From JBLIOB01 sp047639575 (lineage in GTDB: Bacteria > Bacteroidota > Bacteroidia > Flavobacteriales_D > Parvicellaceae), in the NCBI GenBank assembly GCA_047639575.1, contig JBLIOB010000219.1, positions 1-7,273 of the forward strand: a stretch of DNA of 7,273 nt. Reading direction: 5' to 3'. The notes under the pieces are model-generated. The model was not told the origin of the DNA, searched no databases, and was given only the letters and a program-made list of their open reading frames with translations. How positions within the stretch are numbered: position 1 is the first letter of the stretch; the number at the start of each line of letters is the position of its first letter. Positions 1 through 6,424 of the stretch are shown in pieces. A program made the translations under genes and the position numbers.

Positions 1-482
1 CTCAAAGCAAACTCTGTTCCAACCCCTTGATCGAATAATGACTTTTGCTTATTGTAATTATATTCGGCCAACTTCATTTGCTCCTCTAACTCATTGATGT
101 TTGAAGCAACGATTGCCGCATCGAATGTAGCTACCACGTGTCCTTTTGGCACTTCTTGGCCTTCTTTATCAGTAATAGATCTGATCAACCCACCAGTTTC
201 TGGAGTTAACATGATGCTCTTATCTGATTCTACAAATCCCTGAGTAGAAAAGTAATGATGAAAAGGACCAGCCTCCGTTGTGTGAAAACTAACTTTTGGT
301 AAAGAGGTGATCTTTGCGGTATCTAGTTTATCCAAAAGACCATCAATTACTACAATGGAGTCTTGAAGTCTACCTCGCTCAACTTTAAGAGCTGCAACTT
401 CTGGACTATCTGAATCCGGAGCACAAGCAACTGCCGTTAAAGCAATAATGGCTGCTACCATGATTTTATTAATATTCTTCAT
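1..482 (-). CDS. Efflux periplasmic adaptor (membrane fusion protein, HlyD/AcrA type), lipoprotein, N-terminal part only
   Basis: This is the N-terminal 160 residues of a gene that continues past the left edge. Translation from the ATG at 482 starts MKNINKIMVAAIIALTAVAC, a lipoprotein signal peptide with the lipid-bearing Cys at residue 20. Residues 29-55 form a short charged, coiled-coil-like stretch. Residues about 82-120 look like the first half of a biotinyl-lipoyl domain (VESDKSIMLTPETGG, then GQEVPKGHVVATFD), and residues 125-150 begin the alpha-helical hairpin. This order is typical of adaptors that bridge an inner-membrane pump and a TolC channel across the periplasm. The gene lies 34 bases downstream of the TolC-like gene on the same strand, which supports the assignment. 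An inner-membrane pump, probably RND, should follow outside the window; that is inference. A second ATG lies at residue 8, but starting there would shorten the signal peptide. The substrate cannot be read from the sequence. Confidence 0.88.
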   Translation of the reverse strand, partial: MKNINKIMVAAIIALTAVACAPDSDSPEVAALKVERGRLQDSIVVIDGLLDKLDTAKITSLPKVSFHTTEAGPFHHYFSTQGFVESDKSIMLTPETGGLIRSITDKEGQEVPKGHVVATFDAAIVASNINELEEQMKLAEYNYNKQKSLFDQGVGTEFAL

Positions 483-516
483 TTTAGAATCTTTTACGTT
501 GGGAGTTGAATTTGCC

Positions 517-1857
517 TTATTCATTATTCATTAATTTGTCTAATTCCAACTTGGCTTTAAGCATTTGATAAGCAGAGTTGATATAATCTGATTGTGATAC
601 GATGTATTGATTTTCTGACTGCGTAAATTCGGTACTTGAAATGACACCTTCCTTAAATTTAATTTGAGAGTTGTTCAATATCCTTTCTGCAATGCCCATG
701 CTGGTTTTGTTGTTTTGCATGATGTCCCAAGAGGACTCTAGTTGAACCTTCGCATTCTTTACTTGAAGATCTAACCCTTCTTTCAGAGAACCAATTGTAA
801 CCTCTCTTTTGTCTCTGACTAATTCAGCTTGTCTCATTTTAGAATTTCGTGAACCCGAGCTAAAAATTGGAACACTTACATTAACACCCCACATATTTGC
901 AGGATACCAAGGCTCATTAGCAAAAAAGTTGAACTCATTTCGATACGCTTGTTGTTGGGTTTGAAAGAATGCACTTACGCTTGGCATTCCCGCTGCTTTT
1001 TCGTTTTTAATATTCAAATCATCAAGGACCAATTGTGTTTCTAGCATCTGAACATCCATGTTATTCCCAGAATTAAACTGCTTGTCTATGTATGTACCTG
1101 GGTTAAATCCGTCAATAAACGTAGCTAACGAATCCGTGGTTTGAATTTGTTTACTCATCGCAAATCCCATTTTAAGCTTGAGCAAATCAGTTGCTAACTC
1201 ATTTTGTTTTTTGGCAAGGGTCAGGTTGTTTTCAAGCCTGGATAAATTCAATGCCATTTGATCTGCATCTGTTTGCTCAACCATTTTTTCATCCGCAAGC
1301 AACTGAATATCATTTTTCAGCTTTACCAATTTCTCTTTCGTGTGACCTAGAATTTTAATTTGCTCTGCCGAAACAACCACCATGTAATAAGCATCTTCTG
1401 CTTCCTCTCGAGCTACCTTCTCTGTCTTAACTAGACCTTGATCAGAAACTTTCTTAAACATTTGAATTGCTTGAAGACCAATTAAATATCTACCATCAAA
1501 TAGTAGCTGACTTACCGTAAGTTTTGCATTCACCGAGTAATCGGTACCAAATTGAACGCCAATTAATTGGCCCTCCGGAGCTAAGGGATTGAATGCACGA
1601 GCTGGCATAACCTGCGTAGGTATATCCAAAAAATGCTGAAATCCTGCTTCAGCATTTACTTGTGGTAATCCGATCGCTTTAGTCTCCCAGACTTTCTTTT
1701 CAGCAATTAGAATATCTATTCTTGCATTTTTAACAGCCGCACTATTCTCAATAGCCGTTTTTTTTACTTCCTCCAACGAGTACGAGGTTTGTGCGTTTAC
1801 ATTGAATCCAGTAACTAAAAATACGGCTAGGATTAAAATGATGTTTTGTCTTCCCAT
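517..1857 (-). CDS. TolC-family outer-membrane efflux protein
   Basis: The product is a 446-residue outer-membrane channel protein that would form the exit duct of a tripartite efflux pump. An N-terminal signal peptide (MGRQNIILILAVFLVTGFNV) probably cleaves after Ala22 (NVNA|Q). The mature part has two outer-membrane-efflux repeats, roughly residues 25-240 and 260-440. Each is rich in long amphipathic, coiled-coil helices (for example residues 175-235 and 340-440) broken by short beta-strand segments. The length suits the family. The start codon lies only 2 bases after the stop of the upstream TetR gene, and the stop is 34 bases before the adaptor gene, so the three are almost certainly co-transcribed. 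Bacteroidota usually carry several such paralogues, so no specific gene symbol or substrate is justified. The family call is firm and the physiological role is inferred. Confidence 0.92.
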   Translation of the reverse strand: MGRQNIILILAVFLVTGFNVNAQTSYSLEEVKKTAIENSAAVKNARIDILIAEKKVWETKAIGLPQVNAEAGFQHFLDIPTQVMPARAFNPLAPEGQLIGVQFGTDYSVNAKLTVSQLLFDGRYLIGLQAIQMFKKVSDQGLVKTEKVAREEAEDAYYMVVVSAEQIKILGHTKEKLVKLKNDIQLLADEKMVEQTDADQMALNLSRLENNLTLAKKQNELATDLLKLKMGFAMSKQIQTTDSLATFIDGFNPGTYIDKQFNSGNNMDVQMLETQLVLDDLNIKNEKAAGMPSVSAFFQTQQQAYRNEFNFFANEPWYPANMWGVNVSVPIFSSGSRNSKMRQAELVRDKREVTIGSLKEGLDLQVKNAKVQLESSWDIMQNNKTSMGIAERILNNSQIKFKEGVISSTEFTQSENQYIVSQSDYINSAYQMLKAKLELDKLMNNE

Positions 1858-1859
1858 GA

Positions 1860-2540
1860 TTAAAACTTTGAATGGTCTTTTTTAATTTTTTTAGACAGGT
1901 ATTCCATGCCTTTTTCATTAGCGATTCCTCTAACATGATATCGCATAAGTTCCAGGTGGACTTGATAAAATGTGAACTTGCCAACTGGAAAAACCGCAGG
2001 ATCAAATACACAGTCAATTTTTTGAATGTACAGTTTGGACACAATTTCAGCGTTAACGTTATCTCTGTAAATCCCTTCTTTCATTCCTCTTTCTATATTC
2101 TGTTGAACACAGCCTAAAATGAAATCTTCTTTATGAGCAGTAAACATGCTCCATGCTTCGGGGTAATATTTTTCTAAATCATAATGAACAGACGGGTTCA
2201 TTTGTTGCAATTTTTGACCTAGTATTTCACTAAAAATCATTAACTCTTCAATTGCATTTTCTCCTTTAGTAAGCGCATCTGCAAGAACCGCCTTCTCCAT
2301 ATCACACTGACCTTGCATGACTTTTAAAATTAATTCGTTCTTGTCTTTTACGTATTTATACAATGTTTTCTTAGAGATCTTCAGCTCTTTTGCAATATCA
2401 TCCATGGTGACGGACTTTAGTCCATAACGCAAAAATACTGCGGCAATTTTTTCTCTTATTTCTAAAAACTTCTCGTCCACGGAGTAAATGTATAAACTTT
2501 TTACACACTGGAAACGTTTTGGGTTCCGTTTTGTTTCCAT
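1860..2540 (-). CDS. TetR/AcrR-family transcriptional regulator of the adjacent efflux operon
   Basis: This is a 226-residue one-component regulator. The N-terminal DNA-binding domain covers about residues 26-72. Helix 1 is near EIREKIAAVFLRYGLKS, and the helix-turn-helix is SVTMDDIAKELKISKKTLYK followed by the usual YVKDKNELI helix 4 start. The C-terminal all-helical domain (about 75-215), with NPSVHYDLEKYYPEAW and a later NIERGMKEGIYR segment, would bind ligand and dimerise. It is the first gene of the TetR-TolC-adaptor unit, with a 2-base gap to the channel gene, so it most likely autoregulates the pump genes; that is inference from position. The annotated ATG at 2540 gives about 25 residues before helix 1, longer than usual. 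A GTG at 2480 would start the protein at DEKFLEIRE and give a more typical N-terminus. The inducer is unknown. Confidence 0.9.
   Translation of the reverse strand: METKRNPKRFQCVKSLYIYSVDEKFLEIREKIAAVFLRYGLKSVTMDDIAKELKISKKTLYKYVKDKNELILKVMQGQCDMEKAVLADALTKGENAIEELMIFSEILGQKLQQMNPSVHYDLEKYYPEAWSMFTAHKEDFILGCVQQNIERGMKEGIYRDNVNAEIVSKLYIQKIDCVFDPAVFPVGKFTFYQVHLELMRYHVRGIANEKGMEYLSKKIKKDHSKF
2485..2500 (-). promoter_or_regulatory. Candidate shared element, copy 1 (near tetR start)
   Basis: Read on the minus strand this is AAAGTTTATACATTTA. The same string without the central TA occurs on the plus strand at 2648-2661. It lies just upstream of the alternative GTG start of the TetR gene (2480) and inside the longer reading frame. 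It could be a regulator binding site or part of a promoter (TACATTTA loosely resembles the Bacteroidota -7 box TAnnTTTG). In AT-rich DNA a chance match is quite possible. Confidence 0.2.
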
Positions 2541-2764
2541 CGTGTCTAAAGTTTCCTGTTCGTTTTAAATAAAAAAACATCTTATACTCAGCTAAAACAG
2601 ACTCTGACGAGGTTTTATTAATTTGAAATAAAAATCACACTATTCAGAAAGTTTACATTTAACCTGTTTAATAAACTAAGAATCTTGACATCCGAGATCG
2701 AATAATTGAATGAAAAAGGTCATTTTCTGCTGAAAGTTTGTTCTTTTGTAAGCAGTTGAAAATA
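2541..2764. promoter_or_regulatory. Divergent intergenic region between the efflux operon and asnS
   Basis: This 224-base AT-rich stretch separates the tetR start (minus) from the asnS start (plus), so promoters for both transcription units must lie here or just inside the flanking genes. I see no open reading frame of note and no RNA gene. It contains an AT-only inverted repeat (TTTTATT at 2613-2619, AATAAAA at 2627-2633) and an 11-base palindrome, GTTTAATAAAC, at 2666-2676. Neither a clear Bacteroidota -33/-7 pair (TTTG / TAnnTTTG) nor a good sigma-70 pair at correct spacing was found. A TTGACA at 2685-2690 has no matching -10 at 16-18 bases. A T-box or other leader element upstream of asnS is not evident. 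Confidence 0.5.
2648..2661 (+). promoter_or_regulatory. Candidate shared element, copy 2 (intergenic)
   Basis: The plus-strand sequence AAAGTTTACATTTA matches the minus-strand element at 2485-2500 apart from a 2-base TA insertion in that copy. The two copies face each other across the tetR start, about 150 bases apart. A TetR-type operator pair is one possible reading. The element is not strongly palindromic in itself, which argues against a classical operator. Confidence is low. Confidence 0.2.
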
Positions 2765-4216
2765 ATGTCTATAAAGATGAAACGAGAGAAGATTAAGGCG
2801 GTAATAGAGAAAGCCGACATTGGGTCACAAACAAAGGTTTCCGGTTGGGTAAGGAGTTTTAGAAATGATCGATTTATTGCATTAAACGATGGGTCATGTT
2901 TAAAGACGCTTCAAATCGTTGTCGATTCCGATAATTTTGATCCAGAATTACTTAGTAGAATCACAATAGGTTCAGCAGTTTCAATTTTAGGAAAAGTTGT
3001 TGAATCTCAAGGGCATGGACAAAGCATTGAAATTCATGCAAATGAAATTGAAGTTGTAGGTGAGGCCAATACTGATGATGTCTCTAAAACCATCCTTCAA
3101 CCAAAAAAACATTCTCTTGAGACGCTGCGAGAACAAGCTCATTTGAGATTCCGAACGAATACATTCGGAGCCGTATTCCGAATTCGGCATCACTTGGCTT
3201 ATGCTATACACAAGTATTTTAATGATAACGGATTCTTTTATTTACATACACCTATAGTTACTGGTTCAGATGCCGAAGGGGCTGGAGAGATGTTTCGTGT
3301 TACTAATCTAGATCCAGTTAACCCTCCATTAACTGAAGATGGAAAGGTGGACTATAGCAAAGACTTTTTTGGAAAAGAAACGAACCTTACTGTTTCAGGC
3401 CAGCTCGAAGCTGAACTTGGTGCACTCGGCCTTGGCCAGGTATATACGTTCGGCCCGACCTTTAGAGCCGAGAACTCCAATACGTCCAGACATCTTGCAG
3501 AATTTTGGATGATCGAACCTGAAATTGCTTTTGCTGATTTACATGATGACATGGATCTAAGTGAAGACTTTTTACAATTTTGTGTCAAATACATTACAGA
3601 AAATTGTGCTGAAGATTTGGAGTTTTTAGTCAATCGAGAGATTCAGGAAGATAAGCAAAAACCTCAAATCGAGCGAAACGAATTAACCTTGAAAGAACGA
3701 ATGGATTTCGTTGTAGGTAATGATTTCGAGCGCATCACGTACACCGAGGCTATTGAAATCTTACAGCGATCGAAACCATACAAAAAGAAGAAGTTCAAAT
3801 TCCCAGTTGACTGGGGAACAGATTTGGCAAGTGAACATGAACGGTTTTTGGTAGAGAAACATTTTAAAAAGCCGGTTATCATTTATAACTACCCTGCAAC
3901 TATCAAAGCATTTTACATGCGAAATAATGACGATGGCAAAACCGTAGCTGCAATGGACGTTTTATTTCCTGGCATTGGTGAAATAATCGGTGGATCTCAA
4001 AGGGAAGAAAGACTGGATGAGTTAAAAAAGAAATGCGAAGCTTTTGACATTCCTGAAAGCCACGTTTGGTGGTACATGGAGACTCGAAAATTTGGAACTG
4101 TACCACATGCAGGATTTGGTTTAGGGTTTGAAAGATTGGTAATGTTTTGCACAGGTATGACTAACATAAGAGATGTTATACCATTTCCAAGAACTCCGAA
4201 TAACGCAGAATTTTAG
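2765..4216 (+). CDS. asnS: Asparaginyl-tRNA synthetase
   Basis: This cytoplasmic class II aminoacyl-tRNA synthetase charges tRNA-Asn with asparagine using ATP. From the ATG at 2765 it has 483 residues, against about 466 in E. coli. An N-terminal OB-fold anticodon-binding domain (about 20-98, VSGWVRSFRNDRFIALNDGS) precedes the catalytic domain. Motif 2 is FGPTFRAENSNTSRHLAEFW (from about residue 229), followed by MIEPE. GIGEIIGGSQREERLD is characteristic of AsnRS rather than AspRS, motif 3 is GFGLGFERL (about 450-458), and the C-terminus ends IPFPRTPNNAEF. The extra length lies mainly in lysine/glutamate-rich insertions around 292-312 and 335-345. An upstream in-frame TTG (2738) gives an unlikely MFFCKQLKI extension, and an ATG at 2777 (MKREKIK) is a plausible shorter start. 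Its presence suggests direct charging of tRNA-Asn rather than sole reliance on transamidation. Confidence 0.97.
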   Translation: MSIKMKREKIKAVIEKADIGSQTKVSGWVRSFRNDRFIALNDGSCLKTLQIVVDSDNFDPELLSRITIGSAVSILGKVVESQGHGQSIEIHANEIEVVGEANTDDVSKTILQPKKHSLETLREQAHLRFRTNTFGAVFRIRHHLAYAIHKYFNDNGFFYLHTPIVTGSDAEGAGEMFRVTNLDPVNPPLTEDGKVDYSKDFFGKETNLTVSGQLEAELGALGLGQVYTFGPTFRAENSNTSRHLAEFWMIEPEIAFADLHDDMDLSEDFLQFCVKYITENCAEDLEFLVNREIQEDKQKPQIERNELTLKERMDFVVGNDFERITYTEAIEILQRSKPYKKKKFKFPVDWGTDLASEHERFLVEKHFKKPVIIYNYPATIKAFYMRNNDDGKTVAAMDVLFPGIGEIIGGSQREERLDELKKKCEAFDIPESHVWWYMETRKFGTVPHAGFGLGFERLVMFCTGMTNIRDVIPFPRTPNNAEF

Positions 4217-4233
4217 ACTTAACCATCGCTATT

Positions 4234-4260
4234 TTGCAATTCGTGGTAAGAAAATTGCAA
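4234..4260 (+). repeat. Inverted repeat in the asnS-rpoN gap (weak hairpin)
   Basis: TTGCAATT (4234-4241) and AATTGCAA (4253-4260) pair perfectly over 8 bases around an 11-base loop, 17 bases after the asnS stop. The stem holds only two G-C pairs and no run of T follows, so it is a poor intrinsic terminator. It could instead stabilise the 3' end of the asnS message or be a protein site. The 96-base gap is short enough for asnS and rpoN to be co-transcribed. Confidence 0.35.
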
Positions 4261-4312
4261 GGTTTCCATTAGAACTCATTATTGTTCGGTATATTCTACT
4301 GATCTAAACCAT

Positions 4313-5767
4313 ATGTTAAAGCAAAGATTACAACATAAACTATTACAAAAGCTATCTCCTCAACAGATTCAGTTGATGAAGCTTTTGCAGGTGCCTACAG
4401 TTGAATTAGAGCAGCGAATCAAAGAAGAAATTGAAGAGAATCCTGCATTGGAAGAGGGTGCCGATCAAGAAGAGATTGAAGACGAGTTCGACAAGGATGA
4501 AACATTTGATGATGATGGGTCCGAGTCTAGAGACAAAGATGATTTCGATATCAATGACTATTTAGATGATGACATGCCATCGTATAAAACTAGTGCCAAC
4601 AACACTAGTTCAGATGACGATGAAAAAGCAATTCCACTATCGGGAGGAAAAACCTTTCAAGAGCTTCTTACAGAGCAAATAAGCTTAAGAATCCATGATG
4701 ATAAAGAACTTGCAATAGCATTAACCATTATTGGGAATCTTGACGAGGCCGGATATTTGCGAAGAGAAGTCTTTAATATAGTTGATGACTTAGCATTTTC
4801 TCAAAACGTAATCTGCGAAGAAGAAGAAATTGAAGTCGTGCTGCGCAAAGTTCAAAATTTAGATCCGGCTGGAGTTGGAGCTAGAGATTTGAAAGAATGC
4901 CTGTTAATTCAACTTCGCAGGAAAGAAAGCATGAGCATCGAGCAAAAAACCGCAGAGGTTGTTCTTGAAAAGCACTTTGATGAGTTCACGAAAAAGCATT
5001 ACAATAAAATAATAAAGCGTTTAGATATTGAGGAAGAAGATTTAAAAGACGCAATAGCGGAAATTATCAAACTAAACCCTAAGCCAGGAAACTCGCTTCG
5101 GGCCACTTCAACTTCCATTCATCAAATTATCCCAGACTTTATCATTCGGGATGAGGATGGCGAATTAAGCCTATCATTGAATAGCAGAAATGCTCCGCAG
5201 TTAAAGGTGAGTAGGGGTTATTCTGAAATGCTTAAGACGTATGCTGTAAGTCAGAAAACAAAGCAGGACAAAGAAGCGATCATGTTCGTAAAGCAAAAAA
5301 TAGACTCTGCTAAATGGTTTATTGATGCGATTAAGCAACGGCAACAAACATTGTTGCTTACTATGGAAGCCATCATGAGTTTTCAAAGGGAATTTTTCAT
5401 GAGTGGTGACGAGACGACTCTAAGACCAATGATCTTAAAGGACATTGCTGAAATTGTAGGATTAGACATCTCAACTATTTCAAGGGTTGCGAATAGCAAA
5501 CATGCCCAAACTCCATATGGAACATATTTATTAAAATACTTTTTTTCCGAGTCACTTTCTACTGATTCAGGCGAGGAAGTTTCTACGCGAGAGGTAAAGA
5601 AAATCCTTCAAAATGCTATTGATGCAGAACTTAAAAAGAAGCCGCTTACTGATGAAAAGCTAGCGTCTCTTCTGAAAGATAAAGGTTACAATATTGCTCG
5701 AAGAACCGTTGCAAAGTATAGAGAACAATTAAGCATCCCGGTTGCGAGACTAAGAAAAGAGCTATAG
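4313..5767 (+). CDS. rpoN: RNA polymerase sigma-54 factor
   Basis: This is sigma-54, which directs core RNA polymerase to -24/-12 promoters and needs an enhancer-binding ATPase to open them. The 484 residues show the full architecture. Region I, rich in Gln and Leu, is at 1-46 (MLKQRLQHKLLQKLSPQQIQ, then LMKLLQVPTVELEQRI). An acidic linker at 47-104 has 27 Asp/Glu among 58 residues. The core-binding domain runs about 108-300, with NLDPAGVGARDLKECL at 182-197. The DNA-binding domain runs about 315-484, with KQRQQTLLLTMEAI, a helix-turn-helix near 373-403 (ILKDIAEIVGLDISTISRVA) and the RpoN box ARRTVAKYRE at 462-471. All expected parts are present, so the protein should be functional. No enhancer-binding protein lies in the window. 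The stop is 9 bases before the next gene, suggesting an operon with the downstream membrane protein. Confidence 0.97.
   Translation: MLKQRLQHKLLQKLSPQQIQLMKLLQVPTVELEQRIKEEIEENPALEEGADQEEIEDEFDKDETFDDDGSESRDKDDFDINDYLDDDMPSYKTSANNTSSDDDEKAIPLSGGKTFQELLTEQISLRIHDDKELAIALTIIGNLDEAGYLRREVFNIVDDLAFSQNVICEEEEIEVVLRKVQNLDPAGVGARDLKECLLIQLRRKESMSIEQKTAEVVLEKHFDEFTKKHYNKIIKRLDIEEEDLKDAIAEIIKLNPKPGNSLRATSTSIHQIIPDFIIRDEDGELSLSLNSRNAPQLKVSRGYSEMLKTYAVSQKTKQDKEAIMFVKQKIDSAKWFIDAIKQRQQTLLLTMEAIMSFQREFFMSGDETTLRPMILKDIAEIVGLDISTISRVANSKHAQTPYGTYLLKYFFSESLSTDSGEEVSTREVKKILQNAIDAELKKKPLTDEKLASLLKDKGYNIARRTVAKYREQLSIPVARLRKEL
4588..4610 (+). repeat. Perfect 8-base inverted repeat inside the rpoN acidic linker
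   Basis: AACTAGTG (4588-4595) and CACTAGTT (4603-4610) are perfect complements around a 7-base loop. They encode the low-complexity tail of the acidic linker (around KTSANNTSS, residues 92-100), where amino-acid constraint is weak. The message could form a small hairpin here. Chance is a fair alternative. Confidence 0.35.
5332..5360 (+). repeat. Nested, mutually exclusive inverted repeats in the rpoN coding sequence
   Basis: Two left arms compete for one right arm. TAAGCAAC (5332-5339) pairs with GTTGCTTA (5353-5360), and GCAACAA (5341-5347) pairs with TTGTTGC (5351-5357) around a 3-base loop. They encode the conserved KQRQQTLL segment of sigma-54, so protein constraint may fully explain the sequence. 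Confidence 0.35.
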
Positions 5768-5776
5768 ATCGATTTC

Positions 5777-6424
5777 ATGCGTATAGTCTCCAAGATTATT
5801 TCCTATTTGTTTCACCCGATTTTCATGCCGTTATGCGGTTTTTTAATCTTGATGGGCCTACCTGTTGAGTTTCTTCCAGTGATGAACTCTGACGTTAAGA
5901 CTTGGTTCTTTCTTTATCAAGGGATATTTACGGTCTTTTTCCCGATTGCTTATTTACTCTTATTAAAGTTTGGAAAAAGCATTTCTAGTATTCATCTCCA
6001 TGATCGAAAAGAACGAATTCCGCTTTTTATTGGGTCCCTTCTCTTTTTTATTATCGACTATGTCTTTGTAAGAATGGCTCCTGTTAGACTTCCCCCAATC
6101 GTTTACGCAATGATGCTTGGCGGAATAATTAGCATTATGGCCGCAATTGCGTTTACCCTCAAAACCAAAATAAGCATTCATGCAATTGGGGTAGCTGGAG
6201 TTCTTGGTACTTTATTCGCTGCGGGGGAACACATAACGGATCATTTTTTCATGATGGCTGAGAATCCAGTCTTTTGGCCAATAGTAATTGTTGCTTTACT
6301 AGCAGGAATCATATCAAGCGCTCGATTAGCACTTCAAGCCCACACTCCGCTCCAAATTTATATGGGCCTTATAGTTGGCTTTTGTGCGCTTTACTTTCCG
6401 GTTAAGTTCTTAATCGTCATCTAA
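5777..6424 (+). CDS. Multi-pass membrane protein resembling a degenerate PAP2-type phosphatase
   Basis: This 215-residue integral membrane protein has about six or seven hydrophobic segments (near 8-30, 43-63, 83-100, 107-127, 133-150, 164-181 and 195-214). Its layout recalls the PAP2 (phosphatidic acid phosphatase type 2) fold, but with decayed motifs. ISIH at 132-135 sits where PSGH is expected, keeping Ser133 and His135. ARLALQAHTPLQ at 182-193 matches the spacing of SRxxxxxHxxxD, with Arg183 and His189 kept but Ser changed to Ala and Asp to Gln. DRKERIP at 76-82 may be a remnant of the first motif. If this reading is right, the protein may have lost or altered phosphatase activity. It starts 9 bases after the rpoN stop, so it is probably translated from the same message. 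Its stop overlaps that of the convergent gene. The membrane location is firm, the family is tentative and the function is unknown. Confidence 0.75.
   Translation: MRIVSKIISYLFHPIFMPLCGFLILMGLPVEFLPVMNSDVKTWFFLYQGIFTVFFPIAYLLLLKFGKSISSIHLHDRKERIPLFIGSLLFFIIDYVFVRMAPVRLPPIVYAMMLGGIISIMAAIAFTLKTKISIHAIGVAGVLGTLFAAGEHITDHFFMMAENPVFWPIVIVALLAGIISSARLALQAHTPLQIYMGLIVGFCALYFPVKFLIVI

Noticed and set aside
140..165. TGGCACTTCTTGG resembling a sigma-54 -24/-12 promoter
   Set aside because: The GG-to-GC spacing is one base short, the TTGC box is wrong, and it lies inside the adaptor gene pointing antisense.
1748..2044. Minus-strand 98-codon open frame overlapping the tolC-tetR junction
   Set aside because: It overlaps two well-supported genes in another frame and its translation has no recognisable domain or plausible signal.
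1872..2117. Plus-strand 81-codon open frame antisense to tetR
   Set aside because: It is a shadow of the tetR coding sequence with no domain and no promoter support.
2613..2633. TTTTATT / AATAAAA inverted repeat as a TetR operator or terminator
   Set aside because: It is made only of A and T in an AT-rich gap, so information content is too low to call.
2685..2713. TTGACA as a sigma-70 -35 box for asnS
   Set aside because: No -10-like hexamer lies 16-18 bases downstream, and Bacteroidota promoters generally use different boxes.
2738..2764. In-frame TTG start extending AsnRS by nine residues (MFFCKQLKI)
   Set aside because: The ATGs at 2765 and 2777 fit the family's N-terminus, the extension has no match to AsnRS, and TTG is a rare start.
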